Source: Sipunculus nudus | Taxonomy: Eukaryota; Annelida; Sipuncula; Golfingiida; Sipunculidae | Assembly (NCBI GenBank): GCA_026874595.1 | Contig: CM049317.1 | Coordinates: forward strand, 17,531,382-17,595,381 | Direction of reading: 5' to 3' | Length of the DNA: 64,000 bases | Part shown: piece after piece, positions 47,470 to 60,930 of the stretch | Layout of the letters: each line of letters starts with the position of its first letter | Numbering within the stretch: the first letter of the stretch is position 1 | Made by a program: the position numbers and the translations under genes | The notes under the pieces: generated by a model | Told to the model about the DNA's origin: nothing | Databases searched by the model: none | What the model saw: only the letters and a program-made list of their open reading frames with translations

Positions 47470-47741
47470 TTTTATATCCTGGCCCGGTAAATACGGCACC
47501 TGTGGGCCCTGCGTGCGTAATCGTCCCCATTGCTGGTTCAAACCACCGAGGAGCCCCCGAAAGGCGCACTCGTATGTGGGTGAGGCACGGCCGTTGGTCC
47601 CTGCAGCCTTCCCATTAAGCCTGCAGAGCGCTCACCCTAGGTGTGGACCGACCCTGAAAGGTCTCACCACCTCGGCTGAGATTCGAACTAACAATCTCCT
47701 GGCTTTGAGTCCTATATGCCGTATGATGTATATAAATATAT
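47470..47741 (-). repeat. tRNA-derived SINE
   Basis: The minus strand starts near 47,735 with ATAGGACTCAAAGCCAGGAG and a box-B-like TTAGTTCGAATCTCAG. A GC-rich body follows (GGGACCAACGGCCGTGCCTC, CACCCACATACGAGTGCGCC, TTCGGGGGCTCCTCGGTGG). The composition is very unlike the AT-rich surroundings. The body resembles a conserved central domain as in molluscan SINEs, from memory. The BEL/Pao element is inserted just beyond its head. Confidence 0.6.
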
Positions 47742-47756
47742 ACAGACCAAACAGCC

Positions 47757-48695
47757 TGTAGGATTGGGTTTTATAAGGACTGTGCGAACCCAGCTCTAAA
47801 TTCAACAAGTCTTTATTAAGTAGCCATAATATCACATAGTACAGTTTCTTCTGGCTATCAGTATCACTGATACTTCTGCTGCTGACTTATCACAGCTGCA
47901 GTCATTGCTGTTACTGCTGGTTAGCTACAATTAATGGTATAGCTTCATAAGTATAGTACATACTTCACTCTTTAAACATAACAAATACTAGAAAAATGGT
48001 AAGTCACAACATATGGGATGTACAACACATATGCTTGTGTCACAGAAATAATAAACATGACCAAATAACAAACTGTTCAATAACTGGCCCTTAACTCATA
48101 AAGTTATGTGCATTCTATAGCATACAATATAGAAAGTTACAAAGTTTTACATTGGTTGTTGCTGCTTAAGGGATAAATAATAGGTTACATGTCTGATATT
48201 AACTTATAACTGCATTATAATACAGAAAACAGGATGGGTGATAATACAGAAGCACATGGCTCTGGTACAAATGGCACTGACATCAGCAAATGTCTATTGT
48301 ATTAAAATGACCATATTAAGTTAAGAACATACATATAAATAATTTCTGGCATTAATTAACATGGGTCCAATTATCTACATGACCAAAAAACATATGCTTA
48401 CCACACTGTAGACCCTTAAACCCTCTGTACACCTTCACCATACTTAAGAGCTTGGCCCTTTCTTTGAACACAAAAAAATGTGCCTGTCCTACTGACAGCG
48501 CCCTCTACTGGCAATACCCCTCCCTAATATCCAGCAACATACATCGCCTCCTGCTGGCAACTCTGGATACTAATCAATACTAATTGACCTTTTAAAGACT
48601 TTAAAGTTATGTAACCACTTTACCATATCATAAATACAAAATTAAACTTTATACATTCTACTTTAAACATGTTTTTATTCCTGATGGCCATTACA
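47757..48695 (-). repeat. BEL/Pao LTR, 3' copy
   Basis: Left LTR on the plus strand; 3' LTR in element orientation. A purine-rich stretch (GAAGGG) lies just inside it and may be the polypurine tract. Confidence 0.92.
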
Positions 48696-48814
48696 CACTG
48701 GCCCTTCAGTTGTGATACTTAGTCACAATAACAAGTTAGATTTGTAATGGTCAAACTAAATTAACATTCAGTTGATAATACAATAATAACAACAATGCAT
48801 CCCTTACAGCATAT

Positions 48815-50050
48815 TTAAGCATCTGCTTCCAAGATTAAACATACTTTACTTATAGGCCTTTGTAAAGTAGTTGTTGATGTTTTGACTTCTACAACTCTCA
48901 CAAAACCTTTCCTGTCTGTCAATACATTTGTCACTCTTCCAAGTGACCAAGAGCTCCTAACTGTATTGTCTACAAGCAACACAATGTCATCAATCATAAG
49001 ATTGCGCCTTGGTTTATTCCATTTTTGACGCTCCTGTAACAAAGGCAAATATTCCTTTGTCCATCGTTTCCAGAATATATCTGCTAAATATTGTACATGT
49101 CGCCATCTCTTGCGATAATAATTGTCATCCTCAAGAAAAACACCTGGTGACATATTTCCTGACCTCAATATCAATATATCATTGGGCGTTAAAGCCTGCA
49201 AATCCTTTGGATCCTCTGATACTGTGGTTATTGGACGGTTATTTAATATAGCTTCTACCTCACAAAACAATGTATGTAGAGCTTCATCATCAAGTTTATG
49301 TACCTGCTCTTTCAATAAAGAATACAACACCTTTCTAACTAATCTGATTAACCGTTCCCATGCACCACCAAAGTGGGACCCATGAGGTGGATTGAACTCC
49401 CATGCAATATTCTGATGGCTAGCCATATTACAAAATTTGGCAAGATTCCACTTGTTTACTTCTTCACGAAGTTCTCTCTCAGCACCAACTAAATTTGTGC
49501 CGTTATCTGACCTCATCAACTTTACATTCCCTCTCCTGGCAATAAATCTTCGGATAGCATTTATACAAGAATCTGTATCAAGGGAATGTGCAATCTCTAA
49601 ATGTACAGCTCTGCGTGTCAAACATGTAAATATAACTCCATATCTTTTTACTACATTCCGACCACGCTTTACTTCTATAGGACCAAAGTAGTCTATACCC
49701 ACATTCGTGAAAGGTGGTATGTCTGCAGCCACTCTATCTGCAGGCAGATCTGACATTATCTGTCTACCAACTCATCCTTGGTACTTGCGACATATGACAC
49801 ATTTAGAAACTAAGTTCTTGATAGCTGAGCAGGCTCCTATAATCCAATATTTCTGCCTGAGCTTAGCCAACATGGCACCCTTTCCTAAATGTCCTACAGA
49901 CCTGTGTATGTCCTTTAACAAAAGCATTGACACTACAGACTCTTTGGGTAACAAAATGGGATGCTTAGCATCAAAAGGAATCATACTCTGCTGTAGGCGA
50001 CCTCCAACTCTGAGAATTCCCTGTATTATTACTGGATTTAACTTGTACAA
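48815..50050 (-). other. BEL/Pao integrase region
   Basis: It shows an HHCC-type zinc part (HRSVGHLGKGAM...CVICR), the DDE core with VGIDYFGP and RSDNGTNLVGA, and the BEL-type C-terminal segment with DNTVRSSWSLGRV. Fossil; interruptions not detailed. Confidence 0.9.
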
Positions 50051-50599
50051 AGAACTGTATTTACTGATCTTCTGTTTTGCAATGCTACATGCATCCTACT
50101 TCAAGACCTCTATTTCTTTCTTATAATACTGACCTTGTACATAACAAACAATTGCTTTCTCAGCCATGTCTAACTTGCCTACTGACAGTGATACAGGTTT
50201 GACATTAGGCCCAGCTCTAGTCATCATAGCAACTTTAACCCTTTTCATCTCACTTTCCACTGCATGGTTTCTTTGATCATCATTTAACTCGGTTTTTAAC
50301 AATTTTTCTGTTAGCTGTTTTCTCATATTAACCATATGTCGCAACAAGTCCATAACAGTTAACATCCAAGCGACAGCTCTTTTTAACTTTGTCCATTCTG
50401 AGAAATGTCTTATGAGGACCTCAATACCCATGAATGGCTTGCTCTCAATCACAACATTAGCCTGATGTGTAAGCTCCTCCATGACATCTGGAATAACCTG
50501 GGACAGTCCATCACGTGGGCCATTCTGTTTCTGGTTTCTATAAGAATTCTGGTCCCTGTAACCAGCGCTTGTTTTCAAGATAACTCTTGATATTTAATC

Positions 50600-53160
50600 C
50601 CCTGGAGGCATCATCAGCTGGGTTACATTTTGTGTCTACATATCTCCACTGTTTTACTTCTGTTGCCTCTCTAATTGTCTGCACTCTGTTGGCAACAAAT
50701 GTGGGGAACCGTTCTGTCTCATTTGCAATGTATTTAATTACTGCTGTACTATCAGTCCAGTAAAATATATCATCAATGTGATAGTCTAGCTCATCAGTTA
50801 TAGTCTTGTTCATACGCACTGTCACAACAGCTGCCGTTAGCTCCATTCTAGGTACTGTCACTTTCTTTAATGGTGCAACTCTAGCTCGTCCCTGTATCAG
50901 TGAACAATGTATTTGATTATTGTCATCTTTTAGCCTGATGTAGGATGCCATTCCATATCCTTGGTTGCTTGCATCTGAAAAGTTATGAATTTGACACAAA
51001 GACACTTGGCTACAACCTTTTGGTTTAAAACATCTTTGTACTACGAGCTTCTCCAGTTGTGGCAGATCTCTTAACCACCGCTCCCATTTCATTAAATCAC
51101 TGTCTGTTAAAATCTGATCCCAATCCACTTTGTTTCTGCACAGATTCTGAAGAAGTATTTTTGCAGGGAGAATAAATGGAGCTGCGAACCCTAGCGGATC
51201 ATATACCGAACTCACAACTGACAAAATACCCCTTCTGGTTGGCTGATGATTTCTCACTACAATCCTGAAACAAAAGGTATCAGACTCCACTGACCAGCAT
51301 ATGCCCAGTGCACGTTCCATGGGTAACAGTTCATGATCAAGATTCAATGTTTTTAGCTCTTTAGCTCTATCCTCAGCTGCAATAGAATTTAGCACATTGC
51401 GGTCATTACTGACCCACTTGGTCAGACAGAACCCACCTTTACTACAGGCATCTTTAAGATTTTTTATAAGAGTAATAGCCTTCTCCTCTGAATCCACTGA
51501 TTTTAAACAGTCATCAACATAAAAATTTCTACATATAGTATTTGTAGTAATCTGATCAAATTGATCCATATTACATTCAACTGTCTGTCTCAAAGCATAA
51601 TTCGCACAACTGGGTGAAGAAACTGCCCCAAATAAATGAACATTCATTCTATGCACCACAGGTTCTTCATTCAAATCCCCGGAAGGCCACCAATAAAACC
51701 GCAAATAATCTCTGTCAACTTTTGGAACTCTAACCTGATAGAACATGGATTCAATGTCCCCCATGATAGCAATATGTTCCTGCCTGAACCGTAACAGAAC
51801 ACCAAACAGACTGTTTGTCAGATTTGGTCCTTGTAACAAAAGGTCATTAAGTGCTAAACCTTGATACTTGGCTGTACAGTCAAACACAACTCTCAGCTTG
51901 TCTGGTTTTCTAGGATGATATATTCCATGATGCGGAATGTACCATACTTTACCATCATCTCTATGTAGCTCACCATGTGGCACCTTTTCAGGATAACCTT
52001 TATCTATGATACTTGTCATAAACTCTGTATAATCTGAACAAAACTTGGAATTCTTTCTCAGTTTCTTCTCCAGGCTCTCTAGACGATTAATTGCTATGAT
52101 TTCATTGTTTGGCAGCTGCACTTCCTGTTTTAGTGGTAAACATATCTCATAATGTCCATTCACAAACTTGCAAGTCTTTGTTACCTTTTCTATGAACTTT
52201 CTATCCTCCTGTGAGTTTTCCTTTTTATCATCAATTGTTCTCTCTGGGAAATCTTGATTGATTGCCTCTCTAAATAAGTGATCTAGCTTTTGGTTATCCT
52301 CAATGTGTTGTATTGCAATAACTGCTGCACGGTTTACACACAACCTGCTATGTAAATCCTCAGTCTCACTTTCACGGATCACATTCCAAGGTATCCAACC
52401 TAATAATGTCTTAGTGGCATGAGGAGTTCCTCGTGGTCCAGTTCTCACCTGTGTTGGGGTGTATGCATCTGGAACATTACTCCCTATCAGCAATCCTACT
52501 TCTGCATCTATAGATGGTATATGTAAATCCTGCGGGTGGCTCCATCTAGACATGTCTTTGCCTGTAGGAATGTGTTTCTGAGACACCGGCATTTTGTCTT
52601 TAGTATATACCTTAGGAAGCTCTATCCAGTCATCACCATCTAGACTAGATATAGCTAAACCTTGTACCTGATAGGTATGCATGGTATGTGGGATACCCAT
52701 TGTATCTAGTGTTATCTTCATTCGTCTACCTGTACCGGCCAATTCATTCATTAAACTTTCAGTACAAAAGGATACACTACTGCCTGGATCTAAAAAGGCA
52801 TATGTCTGTATATCTTTTAGTCCACTGACAGTTTTTACTTTTACAGGTACGATCGCCATTGTACATTCACCTTTGGCTGTGCAACCAGATACACCTTGTG
52901 ATTCACTTTGAGATACAATCTGAGTGGGTTCAGTAGTTTGATCTTGATGCCATATATGCAAGACTGTAGGATGGTACCTTTTACAGTGTGAGCATGATGC
53001 TTTATGCCTACATACTTGTTTCATATGACCAGGCTTTAAACAACCAAAGCACAAACCTTTAGACATTAAAAACTTTATTCTGTTTTGATGTGGTAATGCA
53101 GCCATGATCTCACAAGAATCTAAAGTGTGTTTGTGGTCTTTACAGTAAACACATGCTTTA
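50600..53160 (-). other. BEL/Pao zinc knuckles, protease, RT and RNase H region
   Basis: In order: CxxC zinc knuckles (CFGCLKPGHMKQVC), a retropepsin motif with LDPGSS, an RT domain with RVVFDC and the YVDD catalytic box, and an RNase H domain with ELTAA and WTDS. This order and the YVDD box are typical of BEL/Pao. Confidence 0.9.
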
Positions 53161-53319
53161 TCTGGTTGTCTTCTAGTTTCGCTAGCCATGTCTGTGTCAC
53201 TCTTTGTATATCTGTTAGTCTCTTTATTTGTTGTTGGTTTCACTTTATTTCCCTGTTGTGTCTGTACACTGGAAATATCAGTAGCAAATGTGGCTTTAAG
53301 ACCTATCTGTTTCTGTCAT

Positions 53320-54790
53320 TGTTTTATGCTCTTCTCATCATACATCATATCTTTCCCATATATAGGATCATTAGCCTTCTGTGCTTCATGTTTTACAAAT
53401 TGCACCAAATGGTGGAAGCCTACACTTTCATAATTCTCTTTGATATGTTGTACTCTGGCTCTCCATCTGTCATGCAAATGAAATGGCAATTTCTTTACAA
53501 GGTTTCTTATATTTTCTGGATATTCTAGGACCCGTACTGCTTCAACACATTGCACAGCATTGTTACATTCATTCAGGAAGATACCATAGTCATCTAGGGC
53601 CTTTGCACTTTGAGCTTTTATGTTGGGCCAAGAAAGAGTTCTTTTCACAAAACTATTTGCAATTGTTTCTGGGTTGCCATATCTATCCTCTAATTCCTTA
53701 AGTACAGCCTTGTAGCCCTGGGTTGCATTCAAGTAGCTATAACCTGTCACTATCCTGTTTGCTTCTCCAATTGTAAACTGCTCTAAGTAATTCATCCGTT
53801 CATCATCAGTCTCTGTATTCACAACTATTCTTGCCCTGAACTGTCGCATAAACCTTTGGTATTCCATTGGATTCCCATCAAATCTCTGTATCTCTGTTCT
53901 TGGTTTTTGCAAATGCCTGATCACTTCTTTCATAGTTTCTTCAGCTGAATTTCTGCTGTTATTAAAATTGTCCTCACTACGCTTTGATGAGGCAGCATCT
54001 TGTCTATGCATTACTGGGATGTATTCAGCAGCTGTTGGGTTTCAGTTTGGTTGCACTTCAGCTTTTATTCCACTAGCCGGGGGTAAGTTTTCACATTTCC
54101 AATTCCTTATGACAAAACTTCTAGTGTCCTTTATAGCCCTGTCACTAGTAACATATGATTGGCTTCTGTCTGTGACATTTGACTGTTCAAGTGCTTTGCT
54201 TCTAGCCTCAGCTATCGCTAACTCTGTCTTTAGCTTTAACTGTTCTTCTTTTATCTGTAATTTCATCTTAGCCATTTCTAACTCTTGCTGCTCAGGTAAT
54301 GCTCTAGCTTTTGCTTTTAACTCTGCAATCTTTGCTGAACTAACATTGGAATGGCTAGATTTGTGTGTTTTTGTGGTAGAAGCTTTCTTTGAGCCTTGTA
54401 TACTGTATTTCATAAACCAATCACTAATATTTTCCCTGAACTGCTGCAACCATCTATCCTTCTCTATAAACCAGTCCCCATGTTTTCTTTTCTGTTCCTC
54501 ATTCAATAATGCACAATATTCATCATGTTTCACATAAAAGTCTTCATATAAGTCCATCCATAATTTGTACTCATCTTTCATATGCTTGGGGTCAGCACTC
54601 TCTAACATAAGACCTTTAATATGCTCTGTCTTTCTCTTTAAAGATTTAAATGAAGCATTCACACCTTTTTCCTTAAGCTCTTGTGACATCAAAAGTCCTT
54701 TCTCGGTTAATTTCCTAGAGCGCGAGTTTTTTTCAGAACAAACTGAGCTAGTTCTTGGAACGCTTGTCCCATCATGTCTACCAGGAACAT
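53320..54790 (-). other. BEL/Pao gag-like region
   Basis: Charged, lysine- and glutamate-rich helical N-terminal part, then a gag-type segment with PKTEIQRFDGNP-like and EYQRFMRQFRARI text, as in the BEL DUF1759-type capsid region. Fossil; interruptions not detailed. Confidence 0.8.
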
Positions 54791-54845
54791 TCATGATCAA
54801 AACTATATGCTTCAAATCTTTACAATGGTATAGTGTGCTAACTTT

Positions 54846-55784
54846 TGTAGGATTGGGTTTATAAGGACTGTGCGAACCCAGCTCTAAATTCAACAAGTCT
54901 TTATTAAGTAGCCATAATATCACATAGTACAGTTTCTTCTGGCTATCAGTATCACTGATACTTCTGCTGCTGACTTATCACAGCTGCAGTCATTGCTGTT
55001 ACTGCTGGTTAGCTACAATTAATGATATAGCTTCATAAGTATAGTACATACTTCACTCTTTAAACATAACAAATACTAGAAAAATGGTAAGTCACAACAT
55101 ATGGGATGTACAACACATATGCTTGTGTCACAGAAATAATAAACATGACCAAATAACAAACTGTTCAATAACTGGCCCTTAACTCATAAAGTTATGTGCA
55201 TTCTATAGCATACAATATAGAAAGTTACAAAGTTTTACATTGGTTGTTGCTGCTTAAGGGATAAATAATAGGTTACATGTCTGATATTAACTTATAACTG
55301 CATTATAATACAGAAAACAGGATGGGTGATAATACAGAAGCACATGGCTCTGGTACAAATGGCTCTGACATCAGCAAATGTCTATTGTATTAAAATGACC
55401 ATATTAAGTTAAGAACATACATATAAATAATTTCTGGCATTAATTAACATGGGTCCAATTATCTACATGACCAAAAAACATATGCTTACCACACTGTAGA
55501 CCCTTAAACCCTCTGTACACCTTCACCATACTTAAGAGCTTGGCCCTTTCTTTGAACACAAAAAAATGTGCCTGTCCTACTGACAGCGCCCTCTACTGGC
55601 AATACCCCCTCCCTAATATCCAGCAACATACATCGCCTCCTGCTGGCAACTCTGGATACTAATCAATACTAATTGACCTTTTAAAGACTTTAAAGTTTTG
55701 TAACCACTTTACCATATCATAAATACAAAATTAAACTTTATACATTCTACTTTAAACATGTTTTTATTCCTGATGGCCATTACA
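54846..55784 (-). repeat. BEL/Pao LTR, 5' copy
   Basis: Right LTR; 5' LTR in element orientation. I did not recognise the tRNA primer site next to it. Confidence 0.92.
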
Positions 55785-55789
55785 CAGCC

Positions 55790-56003
55790 GTTACTCTGCC
55801 TAATTTGACCTCACATACCTTTCAGCCTAATGCAAGATCCATTGTATCAATATTATGATTAATGATAATTTCATTCTCATCGTTTATAAAATATTTATAA
55901 AGTATCAATCATATTATATTTAGCCATTGCATCATGCTTCGAATAAATCCCCAAATGTTTTGTCTAGGATCTCATGGTCATCAAACCATCGAGACCATTT
56001 CTG
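55790..56003. other. Short spacer
   Basis: Nothing recognised between the BEL/Pao target duplication and the next family F element. Confidence 0.4.
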
Positions 56004-57800
56004 CTTTTTTTAGCTCAGCTGACTGTAAGTCATCTGAACTATAGCGATCACACTTTGTCCGTCGTCCGTCCGGCCGTCTGTCCGTTAACAGGGCACAAAT
56101 CGTAACCGCTGAATCTAGAATCATCGTACTTGACATCAGTGGAAGTAAATGAAAATTCTCTTTGAAAACCTGGAATTAGGCCTCTGTTACCTATATTCTT
56201 CGAGCTATTGGCCTCCGAAGTACCCCCCCCCCCAGAATAATGGAAAATTTTATACAAAATCTCAAGTATCTGAACAACTAATGCATTGATCACCATGAAT
56301 CTTTGGATCATGGAGTGTTTCATCATTTTCTGCAGACTGGTGGGGCTACCTGAATTTTTTTTTATTTTTTAACTTTTTTTTCTCTATTTTAGAGACCTTA
56401 AAAGATGCGGTCATCTGTTAACAGGGCACAAATCATGACAACTGGACCTAGAATCTTCTGTCTTAATATGCATGGAGGTCCATGAAAAGTCTCCTTGGAA
56501 ACCTAAAATTAGGTCTCTGTTACCCATATTCTTTGAGCTATGAGGCTCTGAAATACCCCCCAGAATAATGGAAAATTTGATACAAAAGCTCCAGTATCTG
56601 AACAAATAATGCATTGATAACCATGATTTTTTTGCACGGATATTGGTCATGGAATGTTTTATCACTTTCTGCAGACTGGTGGGGCCATCTGTATTTTTAT
56701 TTTTTTTATTTTTACGATTTTTTTTTTCTATTTTTGATACCTTAAAAGATGTGGTCATCTGTTAACAGGGCACATCTCATAACAACTAGACCTATGATCC
56801 TCTCTCTTAAAATGCAGGGAGATCCATGAAAAGTCTCCTTGGAAATTAAAAATTAGGTCTCTGTTACCCATATTTTTTTAGCTACGGGGCTCCGAAGTAC
56901 CCCCAAGAATAATGGAAAATTTGAATCAAAAGCTCCAGTGTCTGAACAACTACTGCATTGATAGCCATGAGTTTTTGCATGGATATTGGTCATGGAATGT
57001 TTCATCACTTTCTGCAGACTTGTGGCGCCACCCGTATGTTTTTCGATTTTTACCATTTTTTTCTCTATTTTTGAGACCTTAAGATGTGGTCATCTGTTAA
57101 CAGGGCACAAATCCTAAGGACTGGACCTAGGATCTTCTCTCGTAACATGCAGGGAGGCTCATGAAAAGTCTCCCTGGAAACCTAGAATAAGGTCTCTGTT
57201 TTCCATATTCTTGGAGCTATGGGGCTCTGAAGTACCCCCAAGAATAATGGAAAATTTGGTACAAAGGCTCAAGTATCTGAACAACTATTGCATTGATCAC
57301 CATGATTCTTTGCATGGATATTGATCATGGAGTGATTCATCAGTTTTTGCAGACAGGTGGTGCCACCTGTAATTTTTTTTTACAATTTTTTTCTCTATTT
57401 TTGAGACCTTAAAGATGCGGTTATATGTTAACAGAATATTTGAAAATTTGATACCAAAGTAGGGCACAAATCATAACCTATGGACCCAGAATCTTCTTAC
57501 TTGGCATCCTGAGAGTTCCTCAAAAGTTCTCCCCTCAAAACCAGAGTTTTGGGGTATGTTTGAGCATCCCAGAAGTAATGAAAAATACACACAAATTGCC
57601 AGGTTCCTCAGGAAAGGCTGGTTGGATTGTCATCAAATTTGGTATGCTAATAGGTCTTGATGAACTTAAGCTAAAATGCATGAATGATGATGTGACCTAT
57701 ATTATTTTAATTAGTTTCCTGTGCAAGGACATATTGTCAACATGTCAGTCTGCTGAGCGTCATGACCCATGGGTCACTTGTAAAATCTTTTATTCTACAT
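56004..57800 (+). mobile_element. Family F copy 4 with four to five tandem cores of about 335 bp
   Basis: The start hairpin is at 56,011-56,041 (TAGCTCAGCTGACT, AGTCATCTGAACTA), followed by a GTCCGTCGTCCGTCCGGCC tract. Core units begin GTTAACAGGGCACAAATC at 56,084, 56,417, 56,761, 57,096 and a worn one at 57,427, spacings 331-344. Each unit carries a weak form of the GGTGGCGCCACC site (for example TGTGGCGCCACC near 57,024 and GGTGGTGCCACC near 57,357). The end has TGACCCATGGGTCA, a perfect palindrome at 57,763-57,776. It shares the F start hairpin but a different core from copies 1-3. Confidence 0.7.
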
Positions 57801-58984
57801 ATAACTATATGCAGTTTGGGGTACGTTAGCCACAGCATAGATATATTTTCTAATGCTTCACTCAAACTCAACCTACCGTCTCTATCGAGATCCGTGCAAT
57901 ATTATAACGAACTAAAACTGAAAACCGGTGGAGCGATGCACCAGCTGTGCCCATATGTGAGTTTTGTGTTTTATTGTTTACCTGGTAAATCCATACATTC
58001 TTAGTAATTAAGGGTGTGTCAAGTGCAGTTGGTGCCTCATTGCCTCTTTAACTTGCATAGCTTTTGTGAAGTATATAAATTATATCTCATGAATTTTCCC
58101 CCTTTATAGGATTTGTCCCGTACGTCTAAAATACAGGAGTTCTTTGATTAGTAGTTGGTTGAGATGTGCCCCTCCGGTTAATATGAAAAAGACGATTCAT
58201 TCTTGAATAAAAAAAGAGAGTAATCTTGTGTATACGTTTGTGTTTCCACCATATATACTGTTGCATTATTCAGAAACAGTAACAAATACACTGCTGTTGT
58301 CAGCAAGTATTTAGAGCCATGAGGACCCATAATTCAATAGATAATATCAGATCAAGAGGGTACATAATGGGGACAAAGGCTTTCATCAACCACTTATCAT
58401 GACCTGGCCCCTTGACCTTTGTCTCTCTTTTGGAACATAGACGTGCAGGTATCAAAATAATCCAGTTAGAAAAACTCATTCACAGGCAAATGAACCAATG
58501 CACAGTCCAAGAAAGCAAGGAATTACAACTTAGCATCCTTCCTTTAATTCTCCACAATGCCTTAAAAAACCTTTCTTTTTCAATGTTACTCGAAGAACGT
58601 TTGATGTATTAAAGAGACCGAATCACCTATCTGACCTTCATAAACTAAAGGAGCTTTTATAAAAAAGGCCATAAAACATGGATATCACCGCACATAGGCT
58701 ACTTGTTTTGTTTAAATCAACGTGTTTATAATATGTTTGGGCCCTCCAAAATAAAAACAAACTCAACAAGATCTGACGGCAAGTCAGTTAAGTCAGACCT
58801 TTTCAAACGGCGTTTTGCTACAAGTAAACTGATGTTTTGTTATCCAAATGACCTTCATACCGGATACATGACATGTAAAATAGTTTATTTTACCTTTATT
58901 TTTGGCATTTCGGTAAAACATTTATCATGCCTAACGTAAGGAGTATTTCAGGATATAAGGTAAGATTTGAAATCTTTTTGCTCA
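57801..58984. other. Spacer
   Basis: Some short plus-strand open frames but none with recognisable domains or splice support. Confidence 0.4.
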
Positions 58985-60050
58985 TTTGTGAAATACATCC
59001 TTTCACCTTAGATATTTGATATATAACAAAAGATATATCTCATTTGAATCGAATACAAGTGTGTTCTAAGGTTAAGAATTCTTCTCTGGCTCTTATGCTA
59101 AGAGTCCAAATACATGTACAGAATGCGGAATGCGGATAAAATCGGCGTTGATTAAATAAAAGCAGGTGAGATTCCTTTATGCGGGGATCCGGCATGCGGA
59201 ATGTGTATCCGACAAAACGATTTGTTGCATGTAGCCATTTTTGCCGGTTCCTCATGGTACCCAGAATCAATACATAGAAAACATGCATTCTGCCGTGGCG
59301 GTACATATAAAATTTATCAATACGCATTCCGACTGCCACATTCATTACATAAGGAGGCTTAGCTATGTAACCATGTACATATGGTTAGAAGGAAAGGCAG
59401 GGTGGCCAATACAGTTTACAGTATCACGATGCAGGATGTTTGCTACCGTCATAATCTTCTTCCGACGACGACATCCTTAGTTTTCTTCACCGAAGTTTTA
59501 AAAGTTGTAAACTTTCATGGGTTAACAAGGCCTGATCTGCACTGGTTACTGAACAGCAACACAGCATCAGTTTAGCTGACATGGCGGCAAACGCGTGCAA
59601 AACTACCCTTGAGACTTTGATTCAGTAGGGGCTCAGGCATAGCCGAATTTTCATCAAATTAGGCACATTTAATATCTGCGTCTGGGATTAAGCTTCAGGG
59701 GTTTTGTTTAGTTAACATTTCTTGATACGCTCGCGTATTAATGAGGTAAGATTAAAAAAGTTTTGTTCATGATCTTTAAAATGGAGTCATACATATAAAT
59801 GTATATCATGATATGTGAGCAAAGCATGGCAGCATATGCACTATCGTCGGCATATCTGACCTCTTTTTTTTTGTTGCAGATGGCGTGTCACGGTTTGTGT
59901 AATAATTATGCAACATTTGTAGCACGATTATATTGTATACATGTATTTGTATTTCAGTGTATTTCATTGGTTTATCTATTTTAATTCAGAAGAGCTTGAA
60001 AGCAGATAAAAGCAAAACTGCTTTAGAAATAAAACGTTTTATGAATGCAT
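58985..60050. repeat. Partner of the 11 kb duplicated segment
   Basis: It parallels 11,060-11,475, with about 750 unrelated bases between 59,085 and 59,835. See the entry at 10,987. Confidence 0.55.
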
Positions 60051-60811
60051 TATATCCATTTATTTTAAAATAGAATACTCTTCTTATCTAACTACTTTAT
60101 CCTAATAATCACTGAACCATTATTTCGGCCATGGAAACAGATGGAACCTTGTAAGAAACTCTAGTTGTTAATTCGATGTTCAGCATATTTTTCGTACCTT
60201 TTGGGTCATCTGAGCTATACCGATAAGATGATGCCCTTCGTTCGGCCATTAGAAGGGCATTATTGCGGTCGTTACTACTATTACGTACACATATTTAGAG
60301 ATAATCTAAGAAGCTTCTGCTGAATCTATAAACAGGCCACATTGTGACCACATTCTTGCGAGATATTGATCGAATAATTATACTTTTTACACATTTGTTC
60401 TATAACCAACCATGAGCCTCTTCTTTATTAGGAAGAAGAAGATAAAGCCTGTTATAGAAGAGAAAAAAAAACACTTATGGTACATCAAATATAATGTAAT
60501 ACTTTAATACAGAAAGCAGAAAATCTTGCTACACAAAGAAGCGGTTACACGGGCTGAGATCTGGGACGACTACAGTGTATAACGCTTTGTGAGGAGAGTA
60601 CGTCACAAATGCATATTATGATTTATATGCACCACTACTGGGTTAATAGCCCTCTGCTTGATATGATAGTTATGTGTAAACATAAATAGGCCCAAGCCTA
60701 TATTTGTAAGCAGTGATAATAACTCCCTCGCTAAATATACCTATATAGAAATCCCGTTAATAACCGAACCCGCAGTTGCTCTGCTCAACTCTGTTGCTTA
60801 GTGTACCGAAC
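60051..60811. other. Spacer with a half family F hairpin
   Basis: GGGTCATCTGAGCTATACCG near 60,203-60,222 resembles one arm of the F start. Nothing else is recognised. Confidence 0.4.
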
Positions 60812-60930
60812 ATATTTATATCCGCCAAAAACAGAGTTTTGAAGATACTGTGTTTTCACGCGGGATCCGCCGCCGCATTGTTTCCGGAGCACCCCTTCCG
60901 GAGAACTACCGGGATGTCATTTTTATATCG
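60812..60930 (-). mobile_element. Family B end fragment
   Basis: TATCCGCCAAAAACAGAGTT and AAGATACTGTGTTTTCA match the palindromic end of B copies 1 and 5. GATCCGCCGCCGCATTG and GGAGAACTACC follow, as after 36,840. The remainder is absent. Confidence 0.65.

Larger units (their letters stand above)
47757..55784 (-). mobile_element. BEL/Pao LTR retrotransposon, recent insertion
   Basis: Two 939-base LTRs flank an internal region with gag-like, zinc-knuckle, protease, reverse transcriptase, RNase H and integrase parts in BEL/Pao order on the minus strand. A five-base target duplication CAGCC stands at 47,752-47,756 and 55,785-55,789. LTRs begin TG and end CA and differ at about five positions, so the insertion is recent. 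The coding region is interrupted at a few points (about three or four, some of which could be family-typical read-through), so this copy is best treated as a non-functional fossil. Confidence 0.92.

Noticed and set aside
47444-47761. A 105-codon plus-strand frame with proline and cysteine
   Set aside because: It covers the GC-rich body of a tRNA-derived SINE read backwards and part of the LTR.
48998-54864. Many plus-strand frames of 60-190 codons over the retrotransposon
   Set aside because: They are antisense shadows of the minus-strand BEL/Pao coding region.
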